Below are positions 1-7,753 of a stretch of 52,003 nt of DNA, in pieces. The notes under the pieces are model-generated. The model saw only the letters and a program-made list of their open reading frames with translations. It searched no databases and was not told where the DNA came from. This DNA comes from a virus. The first letter of the stretch is position 1. Every line of letters starts with the position of its first letter. Where the stretch lies: the IMG/VR virus record IMGVR_UViG_3300032163_000019, positions 1 to 52,003 of that record. One strand, written 5' to 3'. The position numbers and the translations under genes are program-made.

Positions 1-308
1 AAAACTGGTCCGTGGATTATGCGTTTGATCCGCTTGATGTGACGGACTATCAGAGTGACGGGGTGCGGGAGGTTATCGCCGGGCGGTCTCAGTGGTCTGG
101 ATCGTTTGACGGCGATAAAGACGGGGCCCCGTTGTCCGTTGGCGTCATTGTTTATGTCGCGTTAAATGAGGATAAATCATCTAATGCGGGTACGTGGGTA
201 GGCCAGGCGTTGTTGACTGGGATTAGCGCGGCGGCGCCCTCCGATGGAGTGGTGACGTACAGCTATAAGTTTGAGGGTACGGGACCTCTTGAAATACCCA
301 CGGCATAA
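1..308 (+). CDS. Tail tube protein, domain-inserted copy (3' part; gene wraps round the contig end)
   Basis: This is the 3' part of the gene that starts at 51416. It opens in frame as NWSVDYAFDPLDVTDYQSDG with no start codon, because the contig was cut inside the gene. Joining 51416-52003 to 93-308 gives an 804-nt gene (267 residues). The segment is about 80% like the complete paralogue at 51029-51400. The first 127 nt are identical, the middle differs (SVGVIVYVALNEDKSSNAGTW against TTIGTVVALVLKESDTANQQ), and the end is again nearly identical (GQALLTGISAAAPSDG). Position between tail-completion and chaperone/tape-measure genes fits a tail tube subunit. Function is inferred from synteny and size. 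Confidence 0.6.
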   Translation, partial: NWSVDYAFDPLDVTDYQSDGVREVIAGRSQWSGSFDGDKDGAPLSVGVIVYVALNEDKSSNAGTWVGQALLTGISAAAPSDGVVTYSYKFEGTGPLEIPTA

Positions 309-311
309 CGT

Positions 312-620
312 ATGGCGTATGCCGGGGAGGGCGAGTATGGAATTCTCCGAGTAAACGGTAACGTAATCGGAGGGTTTATACAGTGGGGGATAGGGATAAC
401 AATTTCGCAAAAACTCGCTATCCCGCATAAATGGAAGGCGTCGGCCAGGTCATGGTTACTAATGGAGGTAGTCGAAGGCAACCTTTGCGAGGCGTCGTTT
501 TACAAAATACAGGAGGATAAAGAAATCTTGTTGAGTAAAGAAAATGTTACTTTCGTTTGTGGTTCAAACGAAAGAGGGAAATGGGTTAACAGCCTATTTG
601 AAATGTATAAAACGGAGTGA
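312..620 (+). CDS. Small hypothetical tail-region protein
   Basis: A 102-residue protein beginning MAYAGEGEYGILRVNGNVIG. It starts 3 nt after the tail tube stop and ends overlapping the GTG at 617, so it is probably translationally coupled on both sides. I recognise no family. The N-terminal part is beta-strand-like and glycine-rich, the C-terminal half charged with two cysteines. Its place between tube and chaperone genes suggests a tail assembly or tube-associated role, which is inference only. No strong ribosome binding site is visible. Confidence 0.6.
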   Translation: MAYAGEGEYGILRVNGNVIGGFIQWGIGITISQKLAIPHKWKASARSWLLMEVVEGNLCEASFYKIQEDKEILLSKENVTFVCGSNERGKWVNSLFEMYKTE

Positions 621-625
621 TTGAA

Positions 626-1108
626 ATGAGCGGTATTTCTAGTAGCGGAAACGGGATAAACGTGGACATTGATTTTGGCGGGAAAATTTATACGATGTCC
701 GCGATGACGATTGGGATTTACAAAAAGATCGCGGGTAAGTTGCAATCGGACAAGCTATCGTTTGTAAGCGGGTTGATTAACGCCATCCCGAAAGACATTC
801 CCGGATACCAAGATATGATTCGCGGGATAATCAAAACTGACGGGAGGAAAGTTACGGACGTTGAAATACGGGATTATCTCGGTACGACGGACGGAGGGAT
901 GTACGCCATGTGGCTTTGTTTTAGTATTAACCATCCCTACTTTACGTTCGACGACTTTATGCGCCTGCTTACGCCTGAAAATATGGATAAGATAAAAATA
1001 GCGCAACTATCGGCCAGTGGCGAGGCCCTGGTTTCAGGTAGTCCGGCGGGAAACGCGGAGGCCGCGGACACAACGGGAAACGCGGGGGCCGGGGTAATCC
1101 CGGCCTAA
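626..1108 (+). CDS. Tail assembly chaperone, short form (gpG-like)
   Basis: A 160-residue protein. I prefer the ATG at 626 (MSGISSSGNG...) over the GTG at 617 because GGAG at 614-617 lies 8 nt upstream. It sits directly before the tape measure gene, as lambda G does. The C-terminal tail is Gly/Ala-rich (SGSPAGNAEAADTTGNAG) and contains two GGGAAAC heptamers in the slippery X_XXY_YYZ phase. A -1 slip there joins it to the downstream frame ending at 1365. By analogy with lambda G/GT, the short and fused forms would coat the tape measure during tail assembly. Sequence similarity to named chaperones was not tested. Confidence 0.7.
   Translation: MSGISSSGNGINVDIDFGGKIYTMSAMTIGIYKKIAGKLQSDKLSFVSGLINAIPKDIPGYQDMIRGIIKTDGRKVTDVEIRDYLGTTDGGMYAMWLCFSINHPYFTFDDFMRLLTPENMDKIKIAQLSASGEALVSGSPAGNAEAADTTGNAGAGVIPA
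1048..1081 (+). promoter_or_regulatory. Programmed -1 frameshift site: two GGGAAAC slippery heptamers
   Basis: GGGAAAC occurs at 1048-1054 and 1075-1081. Both copies are phased G_GGA_AAC relative to the gene starting at 626, which is the correct phase for tandem -1 slippage. Lambda G/GT uses GGGAAAG. After a slip at either copy the -1 frame stays open to 1365. GC-rich sequence follows (1082-1105), which could pause ribosomes. Confidence 0.75.
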
Positions 1109-1365
1109 CTGATTGGGATTTTAACTTCGCGTTATTGAGCCATTGGTATGGGTTTTCCATACCGGACATTGACGCGATGACGTTTGACGCGGTGGATATG
1201 TATTTACAGCAGATATCAAACGTCCACGGTTTGGTTAATGTTAAAAATTTCAGGCCCTCGCGTAAACGTTTATCCGACGATTGTGACGGTAACAAAAGTA
1301 TGACTAAGCATGATATACTAAACTTCATGGTTAATACTATGAAATATTCTTTGCCACAAAAGTAA
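1081..1365 (+). CDS. T-like extension of the tail chaperone (made by -1 frameshift)
   Basis: Reading in the -1 frame after the slippery heptamer at 1075-1081 gives 94 residues. They include TDWDFNFALLSHWYGFSIPD and DAMTFDAVDMY, a pattern (aromatic-rich opening, then a short helix) typical of the T part of phage G/GT chaperones. The only possible independent start is a TTG at 1135 without a ribosome binding site, and the frame is open well upstream of it, so expression as a G-T fusion (626-1365) is more likely. It ends 3 nt before the tape measure gene, the expected location. Confidence 0.7.
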   Translation, partial: RGGRGNPGLTDWDFNFALLSHWYGFSIPDIDAMTFDAVDMYLQQISNVHGLVNVKNFRPSRKRLSDDCDGNKSMTKHDILNFMVNTMKYSLPQK

Positions 1366-1368
1366 CGT

Positions 1369-4300
1369 ATGGCGGAAATACTCGGCGAAGCCGTTGTCCA
1401 GGTTAAGGCGGATTTATCCGCCTTAAGGAAAGATTTTGCCGCGGCCCAAGATGATTTGAAACGCGGCGCGAATGAAGTAGAAGCCAGCGTATCCGCCAGT
1501 TACGCGACGTTGGCGGCGAACGTGGCAAAAATAATGGGCGGGGTATTCACCGTAAAACAGGTAATAGACTTCGCCACTGAAAGTGTAAATGCTTTCGCGG
1601 AACAAGAACTGGCTTTGACGAAACTACAGGCGGTAATCACCGCCACGGGCCATGCGGCTGGGTTTACGACGGCGCAACTATCCGCTCAAGCCGGCGAATT
1701 ACAAAAAACTACCGTGTTTGGCGATGACGCTATTAACAGTATGCAGGCGTTACTCGCTACATTCCGTGAAATTAAGGGGGATCAGTTTAGAGACGCGACG
1801 GTTGCCGCATTAAATTTATCCACAATAATGGGGGGCGATCTGCGGGGGGCCGCATTGCAGTTGGGAAAAGCGCTGCAAGATCCGGAACAGGGGTTGATGG
1901 CCCTCCGCCGGTCTGGCATATCGTTTAACGATACCCAGCAAAGCATGATAGTAGGACTAGTAAACGCGGGCCAGATGGCCGAGGCGCAAGCGTTAATTCT
2001 GAAAGAAATACGTACTGAGATGGAGGGGGCCGCAGTCGCCGCTGGGAGTACGTTTGCGGGCGCTTTAGCGATTGCCAAAAACGCGACGGGGGAATTGAGC
2101 GAGCAGTTAGGCGCCCTGCTAGCCGGGGGATTATTGCCCTTTATACAAAGGAATACCGACGCTACTAATAAGCTTACTGAGTCTGGAGATGCGGCGTTCG
2201 CGTTGGCTGGAGTATTGCAGGCGCTATTGGTGCCGTTAAATTATTTAGCTCTTGCGGCAATTACCGTGTCATCCGCGTTTCAAGGCGCGTGGTCAGTTAT
2301 CCGACGTGAGTTTGACGCCGTCGTTCTGGTTGTGTTAGGCGGCATAAATAAACTGATACAGGGATTCGTTTCGTTGGTGAATTTTACTACCCGCGTGGGG
2401 GACGCCGTAAGGTCCGTTTTGCCTAACTTGCGCTTGATCAAAAAAACGCAACAAGACATGGCCGATAGCGCAAAAATGAATAAAGCCGCAAAAGCGTTTG
2501 GCGATTATGTAGCGGGCGTAAAAATGACCGCGGCGGAAAGTGAGAAAAGCACGGTTAAAATCGCCAATGACTGGGTCACATCAGGCATGAGTATAAATAG
2601 ATCATTTAACGCCGCGGCCACGGGTATCGGGGAAGCCCTGTACGGGACTACCGTGGCGTCGAAAAATGCGGCCGATTCGCGAAAAAAACACTTAGACGAC
2701 TTGGCGATAAAAGAAAAAGATTATAGCTGGTTATTGCAAGGACTATCCAAAGTAAATGCGGATGCTATAATCAGCGATGCTAACAAACGATATATGGCAA
2801 GCAAGAAGTTGGGTGAAAAGGAGATGGCTAAGCTGGCCGCTACATTAGCGTTTGCGGGAGATGTGGCGCGGCAAAAAGCTGCGGCTATGAAAGCCGCTTG
2901 GGCTACCACTCCGGGCTTTTTCGCCGATATGGGGGAGAAAATTAAAACGTCATTGAAGGAAATGATGTCTGGCGGAACGGAGGAAGGGGCGGCCTGGGCC
3001 GCTGGACTTATCGCCACTGTAGGGGAAGTCGCCACGGCGACTCAGGCGATAATCAGCGCGGTAACGGACGTGTTATCTGTGGCGAAAGATGTAGCTGGGG
3101 CCATATTGGGGGTAGTTGGCGCGATGGTGGGAGGTGTGGCATCGCTTCCAGGTATGATTATTAGTAATGTCCAATCGATCATTGATTTACCGAAACAGTT
3201 GATGGATGGGATTACTGGTTTTAGCGATAAGTTAGCGGCGGCCCCGAATATTTTGGGGGATTTAACTTCGCAATTGCCGGAATTTCTGGATACGATAATA
3301 GCGGCCGCCCCGGCGTTTATAGAGTCGTTGACTACTAATATTCCGATATTAATTACCACGCTCGCCGAAAAATTGCCGGAATTAATCCCGGCATTTTTGA
3401 GTATAGTAGATGCTTTTTTGCAGGCGCTAGTTGATAATGCCGGTGTGATAGTGGACATGTTTATTACTATAGCTTTAGCTTTCATCGATAAAGTGATAGA
3501 AATATTGCCGACGTTGATCCCGGTATTAATTGACGCGGCCATTAAATTTATTATCGCGCTGATTTCCCGAATACCCGACGTGATAAAAGCGCTGGTTGAC
3601 GCTTTACCGCTGATAATAGACGGATTAATCGAAGCTTTGCCGGCATTTATAGAAGCGATAATTTTAGCGGTCCCGCAAATTATCATGGCGCTTGTTAATG
3701 GCGCCCCAAAAATTATACTCAAATTAATTTCCGCAATACCGGAGTTGATGAGCAAAATGGCGCAAGGTTTTTGGAACGCTATAAGTAAACTCCTCCCGTC
3801 ATGGCTCACTGATATTTTTGGTGGCGGAGGCGCGGATACGCGCTCACAAGTGGAAAAAGCGCAAGCGGAAGTGGCGGGGGCGGAACAACGAGGTAAACTC
3901 GCCATGAAAGGGAGTGAAGAAGCGAAACAAGCGGCCAAAGATTTGGCGGCCGCGAAACAGGCATTAGCGGACGCGCAAGCGGCGGCCGCGGCGGCGCCAC
4001 CCTCAGGTGATGGTACGATTCCCACTACCGATGGCGGAGGAACTGGTGGCGGAGGCGCGGGTGGCGGAGGCGCGGGTGGCGGAGGCGCGGGTGGCGGAGG
4101 CGCGGGTGGCGGAGGCGCTGGTGGCGGAGGCGCGGGTGGCGGAGGCGCGGGTGGCGGAGGCGCTGGTACGATTGACGTTGCGGCGTGGCAAGCTATCGTC
4201 ACCGCGTTAACTGACATAATAGCGAGTCTTAATGCTACTACCAGCGGGATGGCGAGCGTTATGGGGGCCGCGGCCTCTACCATGGCCGATATCCTCGCGG

Positions 4301-4884
4301 CGGCCGCTACTTCCGCGGCCGCTATTCTCACCGCTAGCGGGGAAACGCTATCGATTATACTAGTCACCGGGGTAACGGATATTATCGATAAATTCATCGC
4401 GGGTGCTAAACTATTTGCGCTTACGATGTACGCTGATATGGAGCCGTTGATAAAGGCGTTAGCGATATTGTTTATCGATAAAATTAACGCCGGCATTAAA
4501 CAGGCGATGGATGATTTAGGGATGTTGGGCAACGATATCGCGGAGGTGATTAAGGCCGCCCTCGCTAGCGGCAAAGGCGCCACGTCCAGTTTCGCGGCTG
4601 GGGGCCTTATCGGCGGGTCATGGAACGGCAAGCTGGATACCAGAGGGGACACAGAGTTGGCGCGCGTTATGCCGGGTGAGTTTATCGTACCGCGCACGGC
4701 TGTTAACGCTACCACGTTACCCGCGCTGGAAACAATGCGACGGACGGGAGAAGTGAGTTCTCCAGGACAAGGACGAAGTTCAAATAATATTACCGTAAAT
4801 ATAGGCGGATCGTTGGTGACGGAATCGGGGTTGATTGATTCGATTGAAGAGGCGTTAACTCGCCGGTTGAGATTGGAGCATTGA
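1369..4884 (+). CDS. Tail tape measure protein
   Basis: The 1171-residue product is the longest in the genome. It determines tail length and is later ejected with the DNA. The N-terminal part is helical (KADLSALRKDFAAAQDDLKR) and is followed by a TMP-like core. Residues about 640-820 hold repeated hydrophobic helices of the type LPxLIxxxIxxI, a known tape measure trait. A (GGGGA)8 linker lies at about residues 893-932. Near the C-terminus is the usual RVMPGEFIVPR motif. If about 1.5 angstrom per residue holds, the tail would be near 175 nm. The ATG is 3 nt after the chaperone stop, which suggests coupling. The poly-Gly/Ala linker is unusual for this family. Confidence 0.92.
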   Translation: MAEILGEAVVQVKADLSALRKDFAAAQDDLKRGANEVEASVSASYATLAANVAKIMGGVFTVKQVIDFATESVNAFAEQELALTKLQAVITATGHAAGFTTAQLSAQAGELQKTTVFGDDAINSMQALLATFREIKGDQFRDATVAALNLSTIMGGDLRGAALQLGKALQDPEQGLMALRRSGISFNDTQQSMIVGLVNAGQMAEAQALILKEIRTEMEGAAVAAGSTFAGALAIAKNATGELSEQLGALLAGGLLPFIQRNTDATNKLTESGDAAFALAGVLQALLVPLNYLALAAITVSSAFQGAWSVIRREFDAVVLVVLGGINKLIQGFVSLVNFTTRVGDAVRSVLPNLRLIKKTQQDMADSAKMNKAAKAFGDYVAGVKMTAAESEKSTVKIANDWVTSGMSINRSFNAAATGIGEALYGTTVASKNAADSRKKHLDDLAIKEKDYSWLLQGLSKVNADAIISDANKRYMASKKLGEKEMAKLAATLAFAGDVARQKAAAMKAAWATTPGFFADMGEKIKTSLKEMMSGGTEEGAAWAAGLIATVGEVATATQAIISAVTDVLSVAKDVAGAILGVVGAMVGGVASLPGMIISNVQSIIDLPKQLMDGITGFSDKLAAAPNILGDLTSQLPEFLDTIIAAAPAFIESLTTNIPILITTLAEKLPELIPAFLSIVDAFLQALVDNAGVIVDMFITIALAFIDKVIEILPTLIPVLIDAAIKFIIALISRIPDVIKALVDALPLIIDGLIEALPAFIEAIILAVPQIIMALVNGAPKIILKLISAIPELMSKMAQGFWNAISKLLPSWLTDIFGGGGADTRSQVEKAQAEVAGAEQRGKLAMKGSEEAKQAAKDLAAAKQALADAQAAAAAAPPSGDGTIPTTDGGGTGGGGAGGGGAGGGGAGGGGAGGGGAGGGGAGGGGAGGGGAGTIDVAAWQAIVTALTDIIASLNATTSGMASVMGAAASTMADILAAAATSAAAILTASGETLSIILVTGVTDIIDKFIAGAKLFALTMYADMEPLIKALAILFIDKINAGIKQAMDDLGMLGNDIAEVIKAALASGKGATSSFAAGGLIGGSWNGKLDTRGDTELARVMPGEFIVPRTAVNATTLPALETMRRTGEVSSPGQGRSSNNITVNIGGSLVTESGLIDSIEEALTRRLRLEH
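4045..4164 (+). repeat. 15-bp tandem repeat encoding (GGGGA)8 in the tape measure
   Basis: Eight copies of a 15-bp unit (GGTGGCGGAGGCGCG with single T variants) encode GGGGA repeated eight times. The unit length keeps frame, so copy number can change without truncation. Confidence 0.9.
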
Positions 4885-4888
4885 CACA

Positions 4889-5980
4889 ATGGCGGTAGGT
4901 AAATGTAGGTTTTTGTATGATGATTTAGTGGTGAAACCTGCGACGATAATCACGCCGAACTCATGGAAACGCGGCCAAATACTGGCGCCATTAAAAAGCG
5001 GTACGGGATCGGCCATCCTCACTCCCGAAGGTATTTATTCTTACGGAAACGACCTGGAATATACCATCGTAATTGATTCTATCACCGCGGGGACGGGAAT
5101 AGGACAGGCCACCTACAAATGGAAAACAAGCCAGAATAGTGGGTGGGCGGCGTCGGGGGTGGCCACATCCTCGGTAGCTACCGCGCTAAATAACGGAGTT
5201 ACCATCAAGTGGACGGCGGGCGGAACTTTTGCGTTAAACGATACTTGGTATTTTAAGGCGATAAACCGTTTTTCCGGAGAGAAACTTAGAGATTATAACA
5301 GGGACACATCGTACAGGTCAGGCGATGTAACGGGGACAAAAACGATAGTATTCGACATGATGTCGGCGATGTCCGCGAACAGTATAATTATTTACGATCA
5401 TAACTTTACGTCCGCCGCTACTATAACGCTAGAAGCTAACGCTACCGATAGTTGGGGGACGCCCGCGTTTACGGAAACGATACCATGGGCCACCTTAAAA
5501 ATACTGCGGTATCTGGCGGCCACGCCTTCGTACAGATATTTCCGCTTATCTATTACGGATAGTAGCAACCCGGATGGGTACATTGAAATAGGGGAACTGT
5601 TTTTAGGGGAGTATATGGAATTGACGCGGACGGCGCTCCCGCAATTTTCGCAAGCCATAACGTTGGCTATAACGGAAGGGCGGAACAGGTACAACGCGGT
5701 CAGGAAACGGTTTCATAATTTTATTAATCGGTTTGACGGTACGCTACAGTTTTTAACGGACGCCGATATCGTAAAGTTGGATGCGCTGGTGAGCGGGATA
5801 GCGGATAGGGAACTGGAAACGATCCGTCCGATATATTTTAATTTAAACGCTAATGATACTAGCGTGTTTCATTTAATGGAATGGGTATCTTACGATAAAC
5901 GGTTGATAGAGCGGAGTGCGAACGTAAATTATTATGCGGTGTCGCTTACATTGAGCGAAGCCAGTAGTAATAAGAGCTAA
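4889..5980 (+). CDS. Distal tail protein with discoidin-like domain
   Basis: A 363-residue protein directly after the tape measure gene, where distal tail or baseplate hub proteins are usually encoded. The central segment, about residues 130-245 (YFKAINRFSGEKLRDYNRD ... YRYFRLSITDSSNPDGYIEI), has the strand pattern of a galactose-binding/discoidin (F5/8 type C) fold. The C-terminal part (residues about 250-355) has the look of a tail-tip domain with alternating strands. It ends 3 nt before the next gene. The tail role is well supported by position. The carbohydrate-binding idea rests on pattern recognition only. Confidence 0.65.
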   Translation: MAVGKCRFLYDDLVVKPATIITPNSWKRGQILAPLKSGTGSAILTPEGIYSYGNDLEYTIVIDSITAGTGIGQATYKWKTSQNSGWAASGVATSSVATALNNGVTIKWTAGGTFALNDTWYFKAINRFSGEKLRDYNRDTSYRSGDVTGTKTIVFDMMSAMSANSIIIYDHNFTSAATITLEANATDSWGTPAFTETIPWATLKILRYLAATPSYRYFRLSITDSSNPDGYIEIGELFLGEYMELTRTALPQFSQAITLAITEGRNRYNAVRKRFHNFINRFDGTLQFLTDADIVKLDALVSGIADRELETIRPIYFNLNANDTSVFHLMEWVSYDKRLIERSANVNYYAVSLTLSEASSNKS

Positions 5981-5983
5981 GCG

Positions 5984-6490
5984 ATGTTGCGTTTTGGGTA
6001 TGAATTTTATAGACGAGTCGTCACGGGGGAACAACCCACTATCTATATAACCGTAACTACCCATGCGGGCATTCGCGTATTCGCGGAAAAACAGCTCAAC
6101 GACCATTTTGATATAGCGTCATTATTGTTAGACGGCTCATTTTTGTTGGGTGGATCGGTTACATTGGGTAGTATGACGGAGTACATGGCGTCGAAAGAGC
6201 CGTTATTAATAGCTTATGACAACATACAGCGCACGATGGCTCCGCGTAAAAAAGATTTACTGAGTGGGTATATGTCAAAACAGCAAAGTTCGTTTACCGC
6301 CGTTTTAAATAATGCGGATAAAGCGCTCGGTAAACTAATGGCCAACGAGCCGTTTATTACGCGGCCACTTGTAGTTTACTTGGGGTATGACGAAATACCG
6401 TATAGCGACCACGTAAAATTATTTAGCGGCGTTATCAACGAAATATTCGTTGATAACATGTCTTTGCGATTAACGGCGGTTGAAAACTAA
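5984..6490 (+). CDS. Tail tip/baseplate protein, hypothetical
   Basis: A 168-residue protein beginning MLRFGYEFYRRVVTGEQPTI. Residues about 46-60 (LLLDGSFLLGGSVTLG) resemble the C-terminus of the next protein (LLDGSSLLDGTWVLGG), so the two may share a strand motif or interact. No catalytic motif is seen. The tight spacing (3 nt after the previous stop, 9 nt before the next start) marks it as part of the tail operon. I do not recognise the family. Confidence 0.6.
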   Translation: MLRFGYEFYRRVVTGEQPTIYITVTTHAGIRVFAEKQLNDHFDIASLLLDGSFLLGGSVTLGSMTEYMASKEPLLIAYDNIQRTMAPRKKDLLSGYMSKQQSSFTAVLNNADKALGKLMANEPFITRPLVVYLGYDEIPYSDHVKLFSGVINEIFVDNMSLRLTAVEN

Positions 6491-6499
6491 ATATTAAAT

Positions 6500-7717
6500 A
6501 TGACGATTCGCCTGGATTCTGTTTTTGTAATGGCTAAAGCCGGACGGTACGCTCAACCGTCACAAACGGGGGATGTACTACCCATAGTATATGGCGATTT
6601 AACGGACGGGATCAAGGGGAACTGGACATTGCCGCGTATTGACGTGGCGAGTAACACGTATTGTTTTGCGGGACACGAAACGTTATCCGTGGCTAACGGA
6701 AACAGCATTAGTATTTACAGTAATGACGTACTGGTTTCCGCGTCGGATTATGCGTTTAGCGCGTCTAATAATTACGCCGGTAAAGGAGTAATTTCCACGA
6801 TTATTTTTTCCACGCCTCCCGCTCAAAACGCTAAAATATCGGCGCGCGGCAAAGGCAAACCATCCGTCAGCGGGGGATCAACGCTGATGGAAAACGTGGT
6901 TGACATGATTTATGATTATATAGTTAACGTTACCGGGGCGGCCAGTATAACGGATTTTGATACGGTATCAAAATCTGTAGCGCGAAATAATTTTGAGTCG
7001 CAGGGCTATACGGCGGCGGGCGTTATAGCGGAGGATGTAGTTGTTTGGGATACCGTGAGCGGTATGATAGCGTCGTTCATGGGGAACGTTTTCGTAAATT
7101 CAGCGGCGCAAATAATTACAAACATTAATACCGGCGCGTTCTCCGGACAAATAGCGGATATCTTCAGCGGGGGAGACGCTGATTTTGTGGGCGCCCGCTT
7201 GCTTGCGATGAACATTATAAACAGGGCCCCGGCATACTATGCGTATAATTACGTCGGTAAACAGTTTAGCGCATATACCAACGATGACTTGCAGGCGGAT
7301 TTAATATCCGCCGTTATCTATGGCGTGTCCCAGCCAATTGATCCGCTTCAACTATTTTTTAACAGAAAATTAGCCGGAGTCAATGCCCTGCAACGATTGA
7401 TAGTATCGGCGCAAGGGGCGCAAGATGGCGTGTGGGAAATTGAGTTTGTGGACAACACGTTAAAACACGCCAACATTGATATAGGCGATTTTATTGTGGC
7501 TAGCGTTGACCTGTTGTACACGCATAACGGGGAGCCGTGGATCAATACCATCTTTAAGGTGCTCGAACTGAACATGGATTTTAACAAAAATACGATACGG
7601 TTTCGCTGTTTGAATACTGGGTATTGGTTATGCGCCGTGGCGCCGTTACTGGACGGGTCATCGTTGTTGGATGGTACGTGGGTATTAGGCGGAGAAAGAG
7701 ACTTGACTTCGTATTGA
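6500..7717 (+). CDS. Tail tip/baseplate protein, hypothetical
   Basis: A 405-residue structural-type protein beginning MTIRLDSVFVMAKAGRYAQP. It follows the distal tail genes, is rich in beta-strand patterns, and has a charged region near residues 135-140 (ARGKGKPS). The C-terminus LLDGSSLLDGTWVLGG echoes a motif in the gene before it. It may be a hub or tail-tip protein, but no domain can be named with confidence. A promoter for the next gene overlaps its last codons. Confidence 0.6.
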   Translation: MTIRLDSVFVMAKAGRYAQPSQTGDVLPIVYGDLTDGIKGNWTLPRIDVASNTYCFAGHETLSVANGNSISIYSNDVLVSASDYAFSASNNYAGKGVISTIIFSTPPAQNAKISARGKGKPSVSGGSTLMENVVDMIYDYIVNVTGAASITDFDTVSKSVARNNFESQGYTAAGVIAEDVVVWDTVSGMIASFMGNVFVNSAAQIITNINTGAFSGQIADIFSGGDADFVGARLLAMNIINRAPAYYAYNYVGKQFSAYTNDDLQADLISAVIYGVSQPIDPLQLFFNRKLAGVNALQRLIVSAQGAQDGVWEIEFVDNTLKHANIDIGDFIVASVDLLYTHNGEPWINTIFKVLELNMDFNKNTIRFRCLNTGYWLCAVAPLLDGSSLLDGTWVLGGERDLTSY

Positions 7718-7731
7718 TTCCGGTATAATAT
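7703..7731 (+). promoter_or_regulatory. Sigma70-like promoter before the tail fibre gene
   Basis: TTGACT (7703-7708), a 17-bp spacer and TAATAT (7726-7731), inside the end of the preceding gene and before the ATG at 7754. An overlapping TATAAT at 7724-7729 would give a 15-bp spacer. The arrangement is almost the same as at 11036. Confidence 0.6.
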
Positions 7732-7753
7732 ATTTTATTAAAGGAAACAGGTA

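Noticed and set aside
4007-4210. Short frames on both strands over the GGGGA repeat
   Set aside because: Produced by the 15-bp repeat being open in several frames.
3042-4889. A 615-codon open frame on the minus strand
   Set aside because: It is the antisense shadow of the tape measure gene. The composition (Pro/Ala/Ile-rich) follows from the opposite strand and no domain is seen.
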